NCBI GenBank assembly: GCA_030817875.1
Contig: JAUSZU010000001.1
Span: 4,278,001 to 4,342,000, forward strand
DNA: 64,000 nucleotides
Origin: Flavobacterium sp. W4I14
Lineage (GTDB): Bacteria; Bacteroidota; Bacteroidia; Sphingobacteriales; Sphingobacteriaceae
Direction: 5' to 3'
The notes under the pieces are model-generated. The model saw only the letters and a list, made by a program, of their open reading frames with translations, was not told the origin of the DNA and did not search any database. Position numbers and translations under genes: made by a program. Positions 52,093-59,860 of this stretch are shown piece by piece (the stretch's first letter is position 1; each line of letters opens with the position of its first letter).

Positions 52093-53286
52093 ATGATTAT
52101 TGAACCTAGAATGAGGGGCTTTATCTGTTTAACTGCACATCCTGATGGTTGCGCACAAAACGTAAAGAATCAAATTGAATATGTAAAATCTAAAGGAGCT
52201 ATAGATGGTCCTAAAAAAGTATTGGTAATTGGAGCATCAACTGGTTTCGGTTTAGCCTCGCGTATTGCTGCTGCTTATGGATCTGAAGCTTCTACAATTG
52301 GCGTATTTTTCGAAAAAGCACCTTCTGAAGGCAAAACTGCATCACCAGGCTGGTACAATAGTGCAGCTTTTGAGAAAGAAGCCCATGCTGCTGGTTTATA
52401 TGCAAAAAGCATTAATGGCGATGCATTCTCTAAAGAAATTAAAGAAAGAACAATTGAATTGATCAAAGCTGATCTTGGTCAGGTTGATTTAGTTATTTAT
52501 AGCCTGGCATCTCCAGTGAGGAAACATCCTGATACAGAAGTGCTTCACCGCTCTACCTTAAAACCTATCGGTGGAACTTATACCAATAAAACCGTCGATT
52601 TCCATACTGGTAATGTGACCGAAATTTCTATCGAGCCCGCTACCGAAGAAGATATTGCCAATACCGTTGCGGTAATGGGAGGCGAAGATTGGGCCATGTG
52701 GATTGATGCCTTAAAAGCAGAAAACCTACTTGCCAATGGTGCAACAACAGTAGCTTATTCATATATCGGCCCTGCTTTAACTGAGCCAGTATACCGCAAA
52801 GGAACTATTGGAAGAGCTAAGGATGATTTAGAAGCAACCGCTTTTAAAATCAGCGATACATTAAAAGATATTGATGGTAAAGCTTATGTATCGGTTAATA
52901 AAGCATTGGTAACACAGGCAAGCTCTGCTATTCCGGTAATCCCCTTATATATTTCATTGTTGTACAAAGTAATGAAAGCAGAAGGTATCCATGAGGGTAC
53001 AATTGAGCAGATCCAACGTTTATATGCAGAACGCTTATATACCGGAAATCCTATCCCTGTTGATGAGAAAGGAAGAATCAGAATCGACGATTGGGAAATG
53101 CGTGAAGATATCCAGGCAAAAGTTGCAGAACTTTGGAAAGAAGCAACAACCGAAACTTTACCGGCAATAGGCGATTTGCCAGGTTACAGATCTGATTTCT
53201 TAAGCTTATTTGGTTTCGAAATTGATAAAGTTGATTATCAAAAAGATGCCCAGGAAGTGGTAGAAATTGAAGGTTTAGTAAACTAA
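52093..53286 (+). CDS. fabV: FabV-type enoyl-ACP/trans-2-enoyl-CoA reductase
   Basis: The start at 52093 (MIIEPRMRGFICLTAHPDGC) is used; the upstream 51 nt in frame do not match the family. The 397-residue protein has the FabV features: NADH-binding VLVIGASTGFGLASRIAAAY, SLASPVRKHP, and the catalytic Y-x8-K pair in VYRKGTIGRAKDDLE. FabV reduces the last double bond in fatty acid elongation. In other bacteria FabV is less sensitive to triclosan than FabI. Monocistronic, terminator at 53367-53397. Confidence 0.95.
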   Translation: MIIEPRMRGFICLTAHPDGCAQNVKNQIEYVKSKGAIDGPKKVLVIGASTGFGLASRIAAAYGSEASTIGVFFEKAPSEGKTASPGWYNSAAFEKEAHAAGLYAKSINGDAFSKEIKERTIELIKADLGQVDLVIYSLASPVRKHPDTEVLHRSTLKPIGGTYTNKTVDFHTGNVTEISIEPATEEDIANTVAVMGGEDWAMWIDALKAENLLANGATTVAYSYIGPALTEPVYRKGTIGRAKDDLEATAFKISDTLKDIDGKAYVSVNKALVTQASSAIPVIPLYISLLYKVMKAEGIHEGTIEQIQRLYAERLYTGNPIPVDEKGRIRIDDWEMREDIQAKVAELWKEATTETLPAIGDLPGYRSDFLSLFGFEIDKVDYQKDAQEVVEIEGLVN

Positions 53287-53297
53287 CAACTCAGATT

Positions 53298-53353
53298 CGT
53301 CACCCTGAACCTCCATCGTCATTTCGACTGGAGCAAAGCGGAATAGAGAAATC
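53298..53353. repeat. Intergenic palindromic-repeat fragment
   Basis: TCGTCATTTCGACTGGAGCA, then AGCGGAATAGAGAAATCT: one arm of the family seen at 871 and 63536. It lies between fabV and its terminator. Confidence 0.6.
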
Positions 53354-53366
53354 TAATAATAAATTC

Positions 53367-53397
53367 AAAACGGCTGGCCCTATAGCCAGCCGTTTTT
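53367..53397 (+). terminator. Terminator of fabV
   Basis: Stem ACGGCTGGC / GCCAGCCGT, loop CCTATA, followed by five T. Confidence 0.88.
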
Positions 53398-53410
53398 ACA
53401 TTCAAGCCAT

Positions 53411-53950
53411 ATGAATTTCGATTTACAGCCTACATTAACAAACGATTTAATTACCGTAGTTCCCTTAAAAGAAGAAGATTTTGAGGCTCTTTTTGCGGTA
53501 GCCTCCGATCCCTTGATTTGGGAGCAGCACCCCAACAAAGACCGATATAAAAGAGAGGTTTTCGAAAATTTCTTTAAAGGTGCAATAGAATCGAAGGGTG
53601 CTTTTATCGTTTATGAAAAAGAAAGCAACAAAATTGTGGGCAGTTCCAGATACTACGAATTAAATGAAACAGACCATTCAGTTGCTGTTGGCTATACTTT
53701 TATTGCCCGCGAGTTTTGGGGCAAGGGGCATAATAAGGCTTTAAAAACTTTAATGTTTGATTATGCTTTTCAATTTGTGGATAAAGTAATCTTACATATC
53801 GGTGCTACTAATTTCCGTTCACAAAAAGCGACAGAAAAATTAGGCGCCGTTAAAATCGCTGAATTAGAGGTAGCCTATTACGGTGAGCCCTTAAAATGGA
53901 ATTTTGTTTATCAGATCGATAAAGATAAGTGGGTAAATAAACCATCTTAA
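53411..53950 (+). CDS. GNAT N-acetyltransferase
   Basis: The 179-residue protein is a RimJ/RimL-like GNAT: LTNDLITVVPLKEEDFEALF, the central VGSSRYYELNETDHSVAVGY, then the acetyl-CoA loop REFWGKGHNKALKTLMFDYA and the C-terminal ATNFRSQKATEKLGAVK typical of side-by-side residue acetylation enzymes. It would acetylate a protein N-terminus or a small amine. The substrate is unknown. It starts 14 nt after the fabV terminator. Confidence 0.9.
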   Translation: MNFDLQPTLTNDLITVVPLKEEDFEALFAVASDPLIWEQHPNKDRYKREVFENFFKGAIESKGAFIVYEKESNKIVGSSRYYELNETDHSVAVGYTFIAREFWGKGHNKALKTLMFDYAFQFVDKVILHIGATNFRSQKATEKLGAVKIAELEVAYYGEPLKWNFVYQIDKDKWVNKPS

Positions 53951-54480
53951 AGCTTTAACCACTAATTTTCACAGAAAGAGTCTTCCACGGAAGCCTTGAA
54001 AAGGTATAAACATTCAATCGTCCTCGTTTGTCACAAAGTGATTCCTTTGGAATAACAAGGATGACCAAGGGTTTGTATTTTTAATGCAATAAGTAGCTAA
54101 TCAATAGCAGGTTTTAACCACAGATTTTCACAGATCAACACAAGATACTATGTCCTCTTATCTGTGTTCATCCACTTCACCTGTACATAAATCAGGAAAA
54201 AATTAATTCCGTGTAAACCCGTGCTTCCGTGGCAAATACTAATTTTAACTACTGATTTTTTCAGAAAAAGCCTGCCACGGAAACACTGAAACCACAGAAA
54301 AGGTATAAACCTCAACCCAACATCTGTGCTCATCCTCTCCATCTGTGGTGAAAAAGAAAAGACAATCGCCTCAAAAAACACACAAGGCTAAAGAATAGAT
54401 CTTAATTCCGTGTAAATCTGTGCTTCCGTGGCAAACACATTTATAATCCTGTGTGGTTCGCCCCCAAATGACAAGAGCAT
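53951..54480. repeat. Array of CCACGGAAG / CCACAGAT hairpin repeats
   Basis: The region is a run of degraded hairpin elements with CCACAGAT...ATCTGTGG and CCACGGAA...TTCCGTGG arms. A 37-bp direct repeat beginning TTAATTCCGTGTAAA and ending CTTCCGTGGCAAA lies at 54203-54239 and 54402-54438 with three mismatches. A 77-codon minus-strand frame here is made of these repeats and is rejected. Confidence 0.65.
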
Positions 54481-54515
54481 AACCGAATAAAATCGTGTTT
54501 ATGCTTTAGTATTGT

Positions 54516-54523
54516 TATCTTTG
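54516..54523 (+). promoter_or_regulatory. -7 box of the cold-shock gene
   Basis: TATCTTTG is a perfect TAnnTTTG box 51 nt before the start codon at 54574. A -33 TTG at 19-20 nt is not obvious. The leader is AT- and C-rich, without Shine-Dalgarno. Confidence 0.5.
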
Positions 54524-54573
54524 TATAATTCTCCATTCCACTCACCTTTCAAAACAAAACAATTAAATAAAAT

Positions 54574-55026
54574 ATGGCTAAATCTCAGGCAACATACAGT
54601 AAAAAAGAGAACGAAAAAAAACGATTAAAAAAACAAAAAGACAAACAAGAGAAAAAAGAAGAGCGCCAGGCTAACGCAAAAAAAGGTTTAGCTCTTGAAG
54701 ATATGATGGCTTATGTTGATGAAAACGGAAACATCTCTTCTACTCCACCAGATCCGAAGAAAAAGAAAGTAATTAATACAGAAGATATTCAGATCGGTAT
54801 TTCTAGACAAGAGGACATCATCGATGAAAATCCTGTTAAAAAAGGAACAGTTACTTTCTTTAACGATAGTAAAGGTTACGGTTTTATTAAAAACACTGAA
54901 ACACAAGACAGTATTTTCGTTCACGCAAACGGTTTAATCACCCAGATTAAAGAAGGTGATAAAGTTACGTTCGAAGTAGAAATGGGTCAAAAAGGACCAA
55001 CTGCTGTTAAAGTATCAAAGGTTTAA
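54574..55026 (+). CDS. Cold-shock domain protein with basic N-terminal extension
   Basis: The 150-residue protein has a very basic N-terminus (residues 1-45, KKENEKKRLKKQKDKQEKKE), an acidic linker around 60-88, and a C-terminal cold-shock domain at about 88-150: KKGTVTFFNDSKGYGFIKNT (RNP1 type KGYGFI) and DSIFVHANGLI (RNP2). It binds single-stranded RNA or DNA. The extension is typical of Bacteroidota Csp proteins and longer than in CspA (about 70 residues). It probably works as an RNA chaperone. Confidence 0.93.
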   Translation: MAKSQATYSKKENEKKRLKKQKDKQEKKEERQANAKKGLALEDMMAYVDENGNISSTPPDPKKKKVINTEDIQIGISRQEDIIDENPVKKGTVTFFNDSKGYGFIKNTETQDSIFVHANGLITQIKEGDKVTFEVEMGQKGPTAVKVSKV

Positions 55027-55194
55027 CAACCACAATTCAATTCTTTTTGCAGTTTCTAATTGCAAAACATGATTAAAATTCTGCAGAAAACTCTGCTGCG
55101 CTAGGTTTTATAACCATTTATAATTCCGTCTATTTAAGCATAAAACCTTGCGCATAATTTTACTCTCTCTATTTATTTTAGAAAATCAGGTTTC

Positions 55195-55545
55195 AATGTG
55201 CATTGGCCAATTTGGTCCCGCCATCGCTATTTTCCTCATTTAGCTGCGTTTTCATTCCGGGCTATCCGCTTTGTCGGGTTTAGGTGGCTAGAACAATAGC
55301 TTTTTTTTATGGATAAAATACCTGAATGAATATTTGCACGATAAAAAGAACAATATTTTTCAGGTTAAAACTTATTCCCATAGCAATTACTAAAGCTTGA
55401 TAGATCTTTTTTGATAACAGCATAATCCTTTGTTAATAAACCCGATAACAACGGCAGCCCCCGATTTTTCTTCGGGGCTAAAGTGTATAGGCGGGACAGG
55501 TTTTGCCCTGAAATACTGACGCTCATTTCCAAAAAAAATAAAAAA
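55195..55545. repeat. Degenerate, rearranged copy D of the long intergenic repeat
   Basis: It has fragments of the same element in both directions: GGTCCCGCCATCGC, GGGCTATCCGC and TTGTCGGGTTTAGG in one orientation, then TTGTTAATAAACCCGATAAC, GGCAGCCCCCGAT and AGGCGGGAC in the other, with CTCATTTCC at the end. About 120 unrelated bases lie between. No gene was seen. Confidence 0.55.
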
Positions 55546-55613
55546 AATGATAATCTCGGTGTGGAATTTGTGCACGGTTTACATCATTACAGTACACACA
55601 AAGAAAAATATAT

Positions 55614-56300
55614 ATGAAAAAGTTAATAGCACTTGCACTGGTTGCATTTTTAGGATTATCATCAGCGATGGCTCAACAAGTAGATTTACGCAGAAAAATC
55701 AATGTTAGTGGAACAGCAGAAACAGAAGTAACACCAGATATTATTTATATCGGTATTTCACTTAAAGAATACTTAAACGGAAAGAAAAAAGTAGACATTA
55801 CCGAGTTAGAAAAACAATTATTTGCAGCGGTACAAAAAGCGGGCATTGCAAAAGAAAATTTAACCATCAGCAATTTAAGCAGCTGGAATTATGCTACAGA
55901 AAAAAAGAAAAACCCTGATTTCTTAGCCAGCAAACAATACCGCTTAAAAGTTAGCGATCTGAACAAGTTTAATGCAATATTAGAGTCGATAGATGCCAAA
56001 GGTATAGCCAACACGAATATTGAAAGCTATGACTATTCTAAAATTGAAACCTTAAAAAAAGAGCTTAAAATTAAAGCTTTATTGGCAGCAAAAGAGAAAG
56101 CAGCCTATATGGTTGAAGCCTTAGGCGATAAATTAGGTGGTGTAATTGAGATACAAGATGGTGGAGACAATGTAATACAACCTGTTTACAGAAATTATGC
56201 GATGAAAGCTGAAATGGTCGATGCCGCTGGCGCTCCTGAAATTGATTTCAAAAAAATTAAGCTGAATTTCACAGTAAACGCCATTTTCGAGATCAAATAA
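55614..56300 (+). CDS. SIMPL-domain (DUF541) secreted protein
   Basis: The 228-residue protein has a signal peptide (MKKLIALALVAFLGLSSAMAQ without its end) and then the SIMPL domain: RKINVSGTAETEVTPDIIYI, the KIETLKKELKIKALLAAKEK helix with AAYMVEALGDKLGGVIEIQD, and the C-terminal strand. SIMPL proteins of Gram-negative bacteria sit in the periplasm and can form ring oligomers; the function is loosely tied to oxidative stress. It ends at a clear terminator (56330-56362). Confidence 0.92.
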   Translation: MKKLIALALVAFLGLSSAMAQQVDLRRKINVSGTAETEVTPDIIYIGISLKEYLNGKKKVDITELEKQLFAAVQKAGIAKENLTISNLSSWNYATEKKKNPDFLASKQYRLKVSDLNKFNAILESIDAKGIANTNIESYDYSKIETLKKELKIKALLAAKEKAAYMVEALGDKLGGVIEIQDGGDNVIQPVYRNYAMKAEMVDAAGAPEIDFKKIKLNFTVNAIFEIK

Positions 56301-56329
56301 GACTTTTAACCGTTAAATTAATGCTTTTT

Positions 56330-56362
56330 AAAACCTACCAGAACATTTTGGTAGGTTTTTTG
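56330..56362 (+). terminator. Terminator of the SIMPL gene
   Basis: An 11-bp stem AAAACCTACCA / TGGTAGGTTTT with an 8-nt loop, followed by TTG. Confidence 0.85.
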
Positions 56363-56397
56363 TTACGTAGAGGTCGAACACTAAAAAATTAGATATT

Positions 56398-56712
56398 ATG
56401 AAAAAATTCATCTACACGTTAGCCTTGGTTTTCTCTCTAGGCATTAGTTTTAATTCAGCTCAGGCAGCTGATAAACCTGCGAAAAACCCAACAGAATTAA
56501 CTGCAGAACAAGCAGTAAAACTGGAAAGAATTAAAACCCGTGTTGAAGAGATCAGAGACATGGACAAATCGAACTTAACAAGAGCAGAACGTAAAGCTTT
56601 ACGTAGCGAGTTAAGAGAATTAAAAGGCCAGGCCCGCGCAGTTTCTGGAGGTGTTTACCTTTCAGTTGGTGCAATCATTATCATCATTTTATTGTTGATC
56701 TTGATTTTATAA
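56398..56712 (+). CDS. Small secreted/membrane protein with C-terminal anchor
   Basis: The 104-residue protein has a signal peptide ending in FNSAQA, a charged helical middle (ELTAEQAVKLERIKTRVEEI, NLTRAERKALRSELRELKGQ) and a C-terminal membrane helix GVYLSVGAIIIIILLLILIL. This helix-plus-tail-anchor form is frequent in small Bacteroidota proteins. Function unknown. Its own terminator lies at 56746-56776. Confidence 0.78.
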   Translation: MKKFIYTLALVFSLGISFNSAQAADKPAKNPTELTAEQAVKLERIKTRVEEIRDMDKSNLTRAERKALRSELRELKGQARAVSGGVYLSVGAIIIIILLLILIL

Positions 56713-56745
56713 TCAATACCGCATTACATCTATCTATATAAAAAC

Positions 56746-56776
56746 AAAAAGCTTTGCAGCAATGCAAAGCTTTTTT
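56746..56776 (+). terminator. Terminator of the small membrane-protein gene
   Basis: An 11-bp stem AAAGCTTTGCA / TGCAAAGCTTT with a 4-nt loop, followed by a T run. Confidence 0.85.
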
Positions 56777-56789
56777 TATGAGGAAATAT

Positions 56790-56951
56790 CGTCATTGCGA
56801 GAAGGAACGACGAAGCAATCTTATCCTTTCATATCCCTAATTGATTCTTCATCATTTTGCTACAGCATTAAGATTATTCATTTGTGCAGTAGTTTTTCTA
56901 AAGGCATTCATGAGCTCAATCGCTCGGTTATCTTCGTGCCTCGCAATGACG
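56790..56951. repeat. Inverted intergenic repeat (CGTCATTGCGAGAAGG family)
   Basis: The outer arms are CGTCATTGCGAGAAGGAACG at 56790 and CGTGCCTCGCAATGACG at 56951, about 120 bp apart, with ACGAAGCAATC next to the left arm. Related: 58269-58338. Confidence 0.7.
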
Positions 56952-56963
56952 ATTTATCTAAGA

Positions 56964-58235
56964 CTAATCTATAATATCAAAACCAGTATATTTTACTAAA
57001 GCCTCCGGAATTTTAATTCCGTTTTCGGTTTGGTAGTTTTCTAAAATAGAAGCCACAATACGCGGTAATGCCAATGCGCTTCCGTTTAATGAGTGAGCCA
57101 GTTGCGCCTTACCTTCTTTTCCTTTAAAGCGTAATTTCAAACGGTTACTCTGATAAGTTTCGAAATTTGATACAGAAGAAACCTCTAACCAACGCTCTTG
57201 CGCGGCACTCCACACCTCCATGTCATAAGTCATGGCAGAAGTAAAGCCCATATCGCCACCGCATAAACGCAACACACGGTAATGTAATCCCAGCTCCTTC
57301 AATAAAGACTGAACATATTGGCTCATATCTTCTAAAGTTTCGTAAGATTTATCAGGATGCGTAATCTGTACTACTTCAACCTTATCAAACTGGTGCAAAC
57401 GGTTTAAACCACGTACATGTGCACCATATGAACCCGCTTCTCTACGAAAACAAGGCGTGTAAGCGGTATTTTTAATTGGAAGATCTTCTTCTTTAACAAT
57501 TACATCACGGTATAAATTGGTTACAGGAACTTCGGCTGTTGGAATTAAATATAAATCATCAACAGTTGAATGATACATCTGCCCTTCTTTATCTGGCAAC
57601 TGCCCGGTGCCAAAACCCGAGGCCGCATTAACCAAATGAGGTACCTGCATTTCTTTATAACCTGCTTCTGTAGCATGATCTAAAAAGAAATTAATCAAAG
57701 CACGTTGTAACTTTGCACCTTTTCCTTTATAAACCGGAAAACCAGCGCCAGTAATTTTTACACCCAATTCGAAATCGATAATATCATATTTCGCAGCCAA
57801 TTCCCAGTGCGGCAAAGCCTTGTTTGGTAATTTAGCAGGCGCTCCATGTGTTAGAACAACCTCGTTTTCTTCTGCCGTAGATCCTTGCTTTACCAAATGG
57901 TATGGTAAATTTGGCAACTGAACAATTAAATTATGCTGAGCTGCTTCCAGCTCATTCAATTTATCGCTCAGGTTTTTGATATTTTCTTTATGAGAAGCCG
58001 TTTGTGCTTTAATCGCCTCTGCTTCTTCTTTTTTACCAGTACGCATTAAATCGCCAATTTGTTTGGCAGCTGCATTCGCTTCAGCAGAAATACTATCCAA
58101 GGAAGTTTGTGTAGAACGGCGGTCCTCATCAATTTTAATGATTTCATCTACCAGTTCTGGTTGTTTAAAATTACGGATACTTAAACGTTCTAAAACTTTC
58201 TCTCTATTTTCGCGGATATAGTTAACTTGCAGCAT
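56964..58235 (-). CDS. serS: Seryl-tRNA synthetase
   Basis: The 423-residue enzyme has the N-terminal coiled-coil arm (about 25-110, rich in K/E/A) that contacts tRNA-Ser. The class II core follows: motif 2 TPCFRREAGSYGAHVRGLNR with LHQFDKVEVV, and motif 3 NGSALALPRIVASILENYQ. It charges tRNA-Ser with serine (and selenocysteine tRNA where present). The length is that of bacterial SerRS. It is monocistronic between repeats, convergent with the 56398 gene. Confidence 0.97.
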   Translation of the reverse strand: MLQVNYIRENREKVLERLSIRNFKQPELVDEIIKIDEDRRSTQTSLDSISAEANAAAKQIGDLMRTGKKEEAEAIKAQTASHKENIKNLSDKLNELEAAQHNLIVQLPNLPYHLVKQGSTAEENEVVLTHGAPAKLPNKALPHWELAAKYDIIDFELGVKITGAGFPVYKGKGAKLQRALINFFLDHATEAGYKEMQVPHLVNAASGFGTGQLPDKEGQMYHSTVDDLYLIPTAEVPVTNLYRDVIVKEEDLPIKNTAYTPCFRREAGSYGAHVRGLNRLHQFDKVEVVQITHPDKSYETLEDMSQYVQSLLKELGLHYRVLRLCGGDMGFTSAMTYDMEVWSAAQERWLEVSSVSNFETYQSNRLKLRFKGKEGKAQLAHSLNGSALALPRIVASILENYQTENGIKIPEALVKYTGFDIID

Positions 58236-58268
58236 TATTTAATTTTTTAAGCAAAGATAATAATTAAG

Positions 58269-58338
58269 TCGTCATTGCGAACGCTCGCGGCAATCTCTCA
58301 ACAAAAAGATTGCTTCTCCGTTTCTCCTCGCAATGACG
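58269..58338. repeat. Inverted intergenic repeat between serS and rsmI
   Basis: CGTCATTGCGAACG on the left mirrors CTCGCAATGACG on the right, with AGATTGCTTCTCCG and CGGCAATCTC inside. It fills most of the gap between two divergent genes. Confidence 0.7.
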
Positions 58339-58351
58339 GACACAGAAAAAT

Positions 58352-59065
58352 ATGGATGGCAAACTATTTCTCGTACCAACGCCCATAGGCAATTTGGAGG
58401 ATATGACCTTTAGGGCAATCCGTATATTAAAAGAATGCGATTTAATTCTGGCGGAAGATACCCGTACCAGTGCGCCAATGCTTAAACATTTCGGCATCGA
58501 TAAAAGGGTTTTTTCTCACCATCAGCATAATGAACATAAGGCGACTTCAGAAATCATCAAGTTTTTAAATGAAGGGCAGAAAATTGCCTTAATATCTGAT
58601 GCAGGAACTCCGGCTATTTCAGATCCGGGCTTCTTCCTGGTTCGCGAGGCCATTAAAAATGATATTGCGGTAGAATGTTTACCAGGTGCAACAGCTTTTG
58701 TACCGGCCCTGGTTAATTCGGGCCTACCTGCTGATGCATTCTGTTTTGAAGGTTTTTTGCCCGTTAAAAAAGGCAGACAAACAAAGTTCAAAAAATTGGC
58801 CGAAGAAGACCGCACCATTATACTTTATGAAAGCCCACACCGTTTATTAAAAACTTTAGAGGAGTTTGCACAGTATTTGGGCGCCGATAGGCAAGTTTCG
58901 GTAAGTAGAGAGCTCACCAAGATGTTCGAAGAAACTGTTCGTGGAACTTTAGTGGAAATAAAATCACATTTTGAAAACAATACTTTAAAGGGAGAATTTG
59001 TAATTTGCATAGCGGGGAAACCCAATATTAAAAGCAAAAACAAATATGAAGATGCTGACGAGTAG
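58352..59065 (+). CDS. rsmI: 16S rRNA (cytidine1402-2'-O)-methyltransferase
   Basis: The 237-residue protein has the RsmI/YraL SAM-binding motifs: LVPTPIGNLEDMTFRAIRIL, EDTRTSAPMLKHF, ISDAGTPAISDPGFFLVREA and ETVRGTLVEIKSHF. It methylates C1402 in the ribosomal P-site together with RsmH. It is shorter than the E. coli enzyme (286 residues) at the C-terminus, which is usual in Bacteroidota. The start ATG is 13 nt after the repeat. The PH/SHOCT gene follows at 38 nt. Confidence 0.95.
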   Translation: MDGKLFLVPTPIGNLEDMTFRAIRILKECDLILAEDTRTSAPMLKHFGIDKRVFSHHQHNEHKATSEIIKFLNEGQKIALISDAGTPAISDPGFFLVREAIKNDIAVECLPGATAFVPALVNSGLPADAFCFEGFLPVKKGRQTKFKKLAEEDRTIILYESPHRLLKTLEEFAQYLGADRQVSVSRELTKMFEETVRGTLVEIKSHFENNTLKGEFVICIAGKPNIKSKNKYEDADE

Positions 59066-59103
59066 CATCAAAAACGTAACCAACACAACAATTTAAAAAT
59101 ATT

Positions 59104-59757
59104 ATGATTAGCATAGATAGATTTCTGAGTGACGAACAAGACCCAAAAGCGGTTGAAAAAGTTATTGGAAAATTAAACGACCTTTTAACAGCAGGCGAAG
59201 AACTTTTATATTTAGCTGTACAGAAAAAACCAGCGGTAAACTTGTTACCAGATAGCATCGCGATTTCGAACAAGCGCATTTTTTATTGCGAGCCAGGTAA
59301 TTTAGGTTTAACCATGAACTTTAAAGATATTTCGTGGAAAAGCATTAAAGAGGTTTCGTTTAAGGAAGAATTTTTTGGTTCTAAATTTATCTGTGTACCA
59401 CAACATGGCGAAAACATCGTAACCGAATTTATTCCGAAAGTACAGGCGCGTAAATTGCATCAGGCTGCGAACCAGCAGTTGGATGAGTATAAGGAAATGC
59501 TCCGTCAGCAAAAACTGGAAGAAAACCGTGCAACCGCCTCTCCCATCAATTTAAATGCTCAGCCTCTTGCCGAAATCCCTGCTTACGAACCAACTCCTGA
59601 GCCAGTACAACCTGTTATTCAAATAGCTGAAGTTGTAGAAGAGCCAGAAGACGAAACCACATTAAAATTACGCAAGCTTAAAACTTTGTACGATAAACAC
59701 CTGATTACTCAGGAAGAATATGAAGCCAAAAAAGCAAATATTTTAGATAGTTTATAA
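59104..59757 (+). CDS. PH-like and SHOCT-domain protein
   Basis: The 217-residue soluble protein has a bacterial PH-like domain at about 30-125 (GEELLYLAVQKKPAVNLLPD, AISNKRIFYCEPGN, KSIKEVSFKEEFFGSKFICV), a proline/glutamate-rich linker, and a C-terminal SHOCT helix pair (LRKLKTLYDKHLITQEEYEA, KKANILDSL). SHOCT modules are short oligomerisation parts. Role unknown. It probably shares a transcript with rsmI, 38 nt upstream. Confidence 0.87.
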   Translation: MISIDRFLSDEQDPKAVEKVIGKLNDLLTAGEELLYLAVQKKPAVNLLPDSIAISNKRIFYCEPGNLGLTMNFKDISWKSIKEVSFKEEFFGSKFICVPQHGENIVTEFIPKVQARKLHQAANQQLDEYKEMLRQQKLEENRATASPINLNAQPLAEIPAYEPTPEPVQPVIQIAEVVEEPEDETTLKLRKLKTLYDKHLITQEEYEAKKANILDSL

Positions 59758-59773
59758 AACTAAATCCCCTCGA

Positions 59774-59842
59774 GTTGTCACGTTGAGCCTGTCGAAACGC
59801 AGATTATAATTAATTAGCCTTCGACAGGCTCAGGATGACAAC
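59774..59842. repeat. Inverted intergenic repeat before lnt
   Basis: GTTGTCACGTTGAGCCTGTC and TTCGACAGGCTCAGGATGAC form a long imperfect hairpin with about 20 nt between. Same family as 11361-11430. Confidence 0.7.
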
Positions 59843-59860
59843 ATTGCGCCAGCACTTAAA

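Noticed and set aside
54148..54381. 77-codon minus-strand frame
   Set aside because: It consists of the hairpin array between the GNAT and cold-shock genes.
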